Source of the DNA: Arachnia propionica
GTDB lineage: Bacteria; Actinomycetota; Actinomycetes; Propionibacteriales; Propionibacteriaceae
DNA: 64,000 bases
NCBI RefSeq assembly: GCF_037055325.1
Contig: NZ_CP146373.1
Span: 3,243,557-3,307,556 of the forward strand
Direction: 5' to 3'
The notes below the pieces were generated by a model. The model had not been told where the DNA came from, did no database searches, and saw nothing but the letters and a program-made list of their open reading frames with translations. Positions 61,307 through 64,000 of the stretch are shown here, piece by piece; the stretch's first letter is position 1, and every line of letters begins with the position of its first letter. The translations under genes were made by a program, and so were the position numbers.

Positions 61307-61777
61307 TCAAGACGTGGAGACCACCACACGACGCAATGGTGGTTCGCCCTCCGACTCGCTGGTGAGTCCGGCCCCCGCGACCTCATCGTGAATGACCTTG
61401 CGTTCATAGGCATTCATCGGGGCCAATCGCACGGGTTCCCCGCTCTCCACCACCTCCGCGATGGCGTCCTTCGCCAGTGCCACCAGCTCGAGGCGACGCT
61501 TCTCCCGGAAACCGGCGATGTCGAGGGTCAATCGGGAACGGTGTCCCGTCTCGGTCATGACCACCAACCGGGAAAGTTCCTGCAGGGCATCGAGTACCTC
61601 GCCGTCCTTGCCGACGAGGCGATCATCCTCGGTGTCGATGACGACATGGGCTCGGCCATTGCTGACGGAGTTCTCGATGTCGCCGTCGAGGTCTGCGATA
61701 TCCAGCAGCTCCTCGAGATAGTCAGCGACCAGGTCACCCTCGGACAGCAGGGTTTCGTTGTCGGTTTTCTCACTCAT
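61307..61777 (-). CDS. jag: Jag/KhpB-type RNA-binding protein (KH-R3H)
   Basis: A 156-residue protein with a type II KH domain (LVGKDGEVLDALQELSRLVV) and a C-terminal R3H domain (REKRRLELVALAKDAIAEVV ... NAYERKVIHDEVAGAGL). The Jag_N domain of firmicute homologues is lacking, as in actinobacteria. It binds RNA and is linked to cell elongation. Start at ATG 61777; 26 bp separate it from yidC. Confidence 0.93.
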   Translation of the reverse strand: MSEKTDNETLLSEGDLVADYLEELLDIADLDGDIENSVSNGRAHVVIDTEDDRLVGKDGEVLDALQELSRLVVMTETGHRSRLTLDIAGFREKRRLELVALAKDAIAEVVESGEPVRLAPMNAYERKVIHDEVAGAGLTSESEGEPPLRRVVVSTS

Positions 61778-61802
61778 GTCACTCCGATCGGGTGGGACCG
61801 AT

Positions 61803-62897
61803 TCACTTCTTCTTGCGGGCGGATCGCGTGGTGTTGCGGGGCTGGCGGCGAACTCCACCCTGCGTGTTCGCTCCGCCGGAATTCTCAGTTCTCGAAGTTG
61901 TCCGGTTCACCTGCTGCCGTACAACACGACGTCGCCCATTTTCGTCAACAGGCTGCTGAACTGCCGTCGCCACAACTGCTGGCTTGTTCCTGCGTCGCTT
62001 CGCATTGCGCGCCTCCATGATGGCTTTCGGGTCTTTGCCCTGGGCACGCATCCGCTCCTCCCAGTCAACATAGGCGGGAGTGTTGGGAGCCGGGTTGTTA
62101 CGGATCAACAGTCCCTGCTGCGCCATGGTCCAGACGTTGCTGGCACTCCAATAGACCAGCACACCAAGCGGAAGCACCGCCGAGGAAGCCGCATACATGA
62201 TCGGGAAGATGTAGAGCATCACCTTCTGGCTCTGCGCCATGGGACCACTCAATGCCTCCGGTGGCATGTTCTTGCGCATCAGCTGGAGCTGGGTCAGGAA
62301 CAAGGTGATCACCAGAACCGCGATCATCACGATTCCCAAGATTTGGGTGGCGCCGAACGGGTCGAGCGGGAAGATGCGACCCGCAAGCCTCGCCCCAAAG
62401 AGGTCGGCTCCCTGCAGCGAAGCGACGAGATCCGGACTGGTCTGGAACCAGTAGCCCCGGATCTGGTTGTCGGCTACACCCTGAAGAACTCGGAACAGAG
62501 CCCAGAAAACAGGCATCTGCAGCAACATCGGGAAGCAGGAGGCCATCGGATTGACCCCCTCTTCCGCATAGAGTTTCTGCATTTCGCGGGCGACCCGTTC
62601 CCGGTCCGAGCCGTGCTTCTTCTGCAACTCCTGGATCTTGGGTTGCAGCATCTGCAGGGCACGAGAAGAGTTGATCTGCTTGACGAACAGCGGAATCATC
62701 AAGGTCCGCACCACCAAGGTGAGGGTGACGATCGCCAGGGTCCATGACACACCGGAGTCGGCCCCGAACAGTGGGGACCAGACACCGTGGAACAACACCA
62801 TGAGTCCCGAGATGGCCCAGTACAGGGGCTGCATCATCGCGGAGAGCAATCCGTAGAAGCTGTCCCAGATGGACAGCGGCACCAAGAGGTCGATCAT
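61803..62897 (-). CDS. yidC: membrane protein insertase YidC
   Basis: A 364-residue insertase of the Oxa1/YidC type. It has five membrane helices, with signatures WTLAIVTLTLVVRTLMIPLF, QPKIQELQKKHGSDRERVAR, GVNPMASCFPMLLQMPVFWA and YIFPIMYAASSAVLPLGVLV. The conserved arginine in helix 1 (VVRTLMIP) is present. The basic C-terminal tail (NAKRRRNKPAVVATAV and an RSARKKK end) contacts ribosomes. Inserts membrane proteins with SecYEG or alone. Starts at the base directly beside the yidD stop. Confidence 0.96.
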   Translation of the reverse strand: MIDLLVPLSIWDSFYGLLSAMMQPLYWAISGLMVLFHGVWSPLFGADSGVSWTLAIVTLTLVVRTLMIPLFVKQINSSRALQMLQPKIQELQKKHGSDRERVAREMQKLYAEEGVNPMASCFPMLLQMPVFWALFRVLQGVADNQIRGYWFQTSPDLVASLQGADLFGARLAGRIFPLDPFGATQILGIVMIAVLVITLFLTQLQLMRKNMPPEALSGPMAQSQKVMLYIFPIMYAASSAVLPLGVLVYWSASNVWTMAQQGLLIRNNPAPNTPAYVDWEERMRAQGKDPKAIMEARNAKRRRNKPAVVATAVQQPVDENGRRRVVRQQVNRTTSRTENSGGANTQGGVRRQPRNTTRSARKKK

Positions 62898-63188
62898 CTA
62901 GGACACCTTCTGCCCGGACAATGACCGGGCCTCGTCTCGTCGGACTTCCTCTGCCCATTCTGCGGCTTCGGGAGTCCCAGGAACATAGTCGACCCCACCT
63001 GCTGACCACGGGTGACAGCGCACGATCCGTTTCACGGTTAGGAAACCTCCCTTGATTCCACCGTGGAACCCGACAGCACGCTCCCCGTAGGCGGAACAGC
63101 TGGGATGAAATTTGCAGACCTCCCCGTACAACGGGGAGATGAACCTACGCCAGGCCCGGATGAACCAGAGCATCGGGTACTTCAGCAC
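62898..63188 (-). CDS. yidD: membrane protein insertion efficiency factor YidD
   Basis: A 96-residue protein with the family core FIRAWRRFISPLYGEVCKFH, PSCSAYGERAVGFHGGIKGG, LTVKRIVRCHPWSAGGVDYV; the three conserved cysteines are present. Amphipathic and membrane-associated, aiding YidC. It overlaps rnpA by 7 bp. Confidence 0.95.
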   Translation of the reverse strand: MLKYPMLWFIRAWRRFISPLYGEVCKFHPSCSAYGERAVGFHGGIKGGFLTVKRIVRCHPWSAGGVDYVPGTPEAAEWAEEVRRDEARSLSGQKVS

Positions 63189-63526
63189 GTCGCCCTCGCG
63201 AAAGCTCGTCGCCAGGCCGATTCCAGATCACCTATCAGTCTCTCGGGTTCGGAGAAAGACGGCGGTAGGGCTCGCACCACGACGTCGGCGGCACATGGGC
63301 TCGGGAGGCCGGCGACAAGATGTCGCAGACGACGCTTCACCCGGTTGCGGGCCACGGCGTTTCCGATTGCCTTCGACACAACAAAACCCACCCGAGTCTC
63401 CTCGGGTGGATTCCGATCACTCACGGCCACGTGGACCACGACACTCGGGGTACCGGCACGCGCACCCCGCCGAAACGTCGCAGTGAAATCACGGGAACGA
63501 CGCAACCGACGGGATCGGGGCAGCAC
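63182..63526 (-). CDS. rnpA: ribonuclease P protein component
   Basis: A 114-residue basic protein. LRRSRDFTATFRRGARAGTP at the start, VGFVVSKAIGNAVARNRVKR (the RNR-type RNA-binding motif RNRVKRRLR) in the middle, and RALPPSFSEPERLIGDLESA at the end. It binds RNase P RNA for tRNA 5' maturation. The GTG at 63526 (MLPRSRRLRRSRDF) is chosen as the family start; the frame stays open upstream through rpmH without homology. Confidence 0.94.
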   Translation of the reverse strand: MLPRSRRLRRSRDFTATFRRGARAGTPSVVVHVAVSDRNPPEETRVGFVVSKAIGNAVARNRVKRRLRHLVAGLPSPCAADVVVRALPPSFSEPERLIGDLESAWRRAFARATC

Positions 63527-63534
63527 TACCGGGA

Positions 63535-63672
63535 TCAGGCTGACAGTTCCGCGCGACCCTTGCGGCGACGCGCGCTCAGGATGGCGCGACCAGCGCGGGT
63601 GCGCATGCGGGAACGGAAGCCGTGCGTACGGCTGCGGCGACGATTGCTCGGCTGGAAAGTGCGCTTGCTCAT
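63535..63672 (-). CDS. rpmH: 50S ribosomal protein L34
   Basis: A 45-residue highly basic protein, [20 protein letters not shown] onwards, with the invariant [20 protein letters not shown]. Complete. It is 8 bp upstream of rnpA and marks the edge of the origin region. Confidence 0.97.
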   Translation of the reverse strand: MSKRTFQPSNRRRSRTHGFRSRMRTRAGRAILSARRRKGRAELSA

Positions 63673-64000
63673 GCGATGACTCCGTAGGTGATCTTCGACT
63701 CGGGAAAATTCCGCTCCCGTGGGCAGCGGCCTTCCAACGATACGCGTCGCAGCAGATTTCCACAAACCGCGGTCCCCGACATCTGGGGCCCGTGAATTAC
63801 ATGGTTGTAGTCCTTGAACACGGGCATTTTCATGTTGCGGATGGCTTCCTGGGGGACTAGTTTCGTGTTCCACGCGGCTGGCTTATCCACAGTCCTCGGC
63901 GGCCGCCGTCCAGGGTGGGGGAAGTTATACCCTGTTGTGGACAACCCTGTGGAATACCACTCCACCCTGTGTGGAACGCCTTGTCAGGAAGGAGTTGCTC
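63673..64000. other. origin-proximal intergenic region (rpmH-dnaA side of oriC)
   Basis: No gene on either strand. DnaA-box-like 9-mers: TTATCCACA at 63883-63891 (perfect), TTGTCCACA as the complement of 63936-63944, TATTCCACA as the complement of 63948-63956, and a weaker TGTGGAACG at 63970-63978. dnaA should begin just beyond the right edge; the last bases contain an AAGGAG ribosome-site-like sequence. The replication origin is therefore partly in view. Confidence 0.75.

Overview
This window is a piece of a high-GC actinobacterial chromosome that runs up to the replication origin. The right end carries the classical origin-proximal block on the minus strand: parB, parA, (thrE), rsmG, jag, yidC, yidD, rnpA, rpmH, followed by a DnaA-box-bearing intergenic region. 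The gene content (a WXG100 locus, Tat-exported esterases, an Erm(X)-like methylase, an acetolactate decarboxylase) and the base composition suggest Propionibacteriaceae, perhaps an oral Arachnia-like organism. The family assignment is inference; no marker gene here proves it.

Region by region. 1-5 kb: a RyR-domain protein, a PGDYG-type small protein, a 3'-truncated second RyR-like gene and several unknowns. 5-9.5 kb: a beta-helix gene that has lost its 5' end at a short repeat, an XRE/ImmA-like regulator with a broken metalloprotease motif, a VapBC-type toxin-antitoxin pair and a DUF4143 remnant. 9.4-15 kb: ordinary envelope genes (YibE/F, rhomboid protease, MecA_N-type penicillin-binding protein, TerC). 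15.4-17.5 kb: a small type VII (WXG100) locus whose largest protein ends in lysine/tyrosine heptad repeats. 17.9-20.4 kb: acetolactate decarboxylase, an NAD(P)-binding oxidoreductase and a divergent TetR regulator with a double operator.

21-32.3 kb is the most unusual stretch. It holds four paralogous genes for Tat-exported esterases (one reduced to its signal peptide plus C-terminus), two paralogous small exported peptides with a C-terminal Cys pair, and a two-gene operon of bacterial PH-domain membrane proteins. Three of the esterase genes and the PH operon share an ATACA-N4-TGTAT operator at the promoter. Between esterases two and three lie an Erm-type rRNA methylase with a leader peptide ending in RLR and attenuator hairpins, an overlapping AraC-type gene, an alpha/beta hydrolase and a DUF218 membrane protein.

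32.4-42.7 kb: a 5'-truncated MFS gene next to a third copy of the same short repeat, thymidine phosphorylase, tRNA-Pro(CGG), a divergent manganese module (MntR-like regulator and MntP), a SorC regulator, a crotonase and a prolyl oligopeptidase. 42.7-47.5 kb: an AT-rich island of membrane proteins and regulators flanked by two copies of a roughly 110-130 bp repeat with terminal inverted repeats. 47.6-54.5 kb: a decayed NYN-domain gene, the AzlCD exporter with its TetR regulator, trxB-trxA, a membrane protein, a PLP aminotransferase and a D-Ala-D-Ala-ligase-family gene. 54.5-64 kb: the partition and origin block, with five parS sites spread through and upstream of parA and about 1.9 kb of sequence without a convincing gene.
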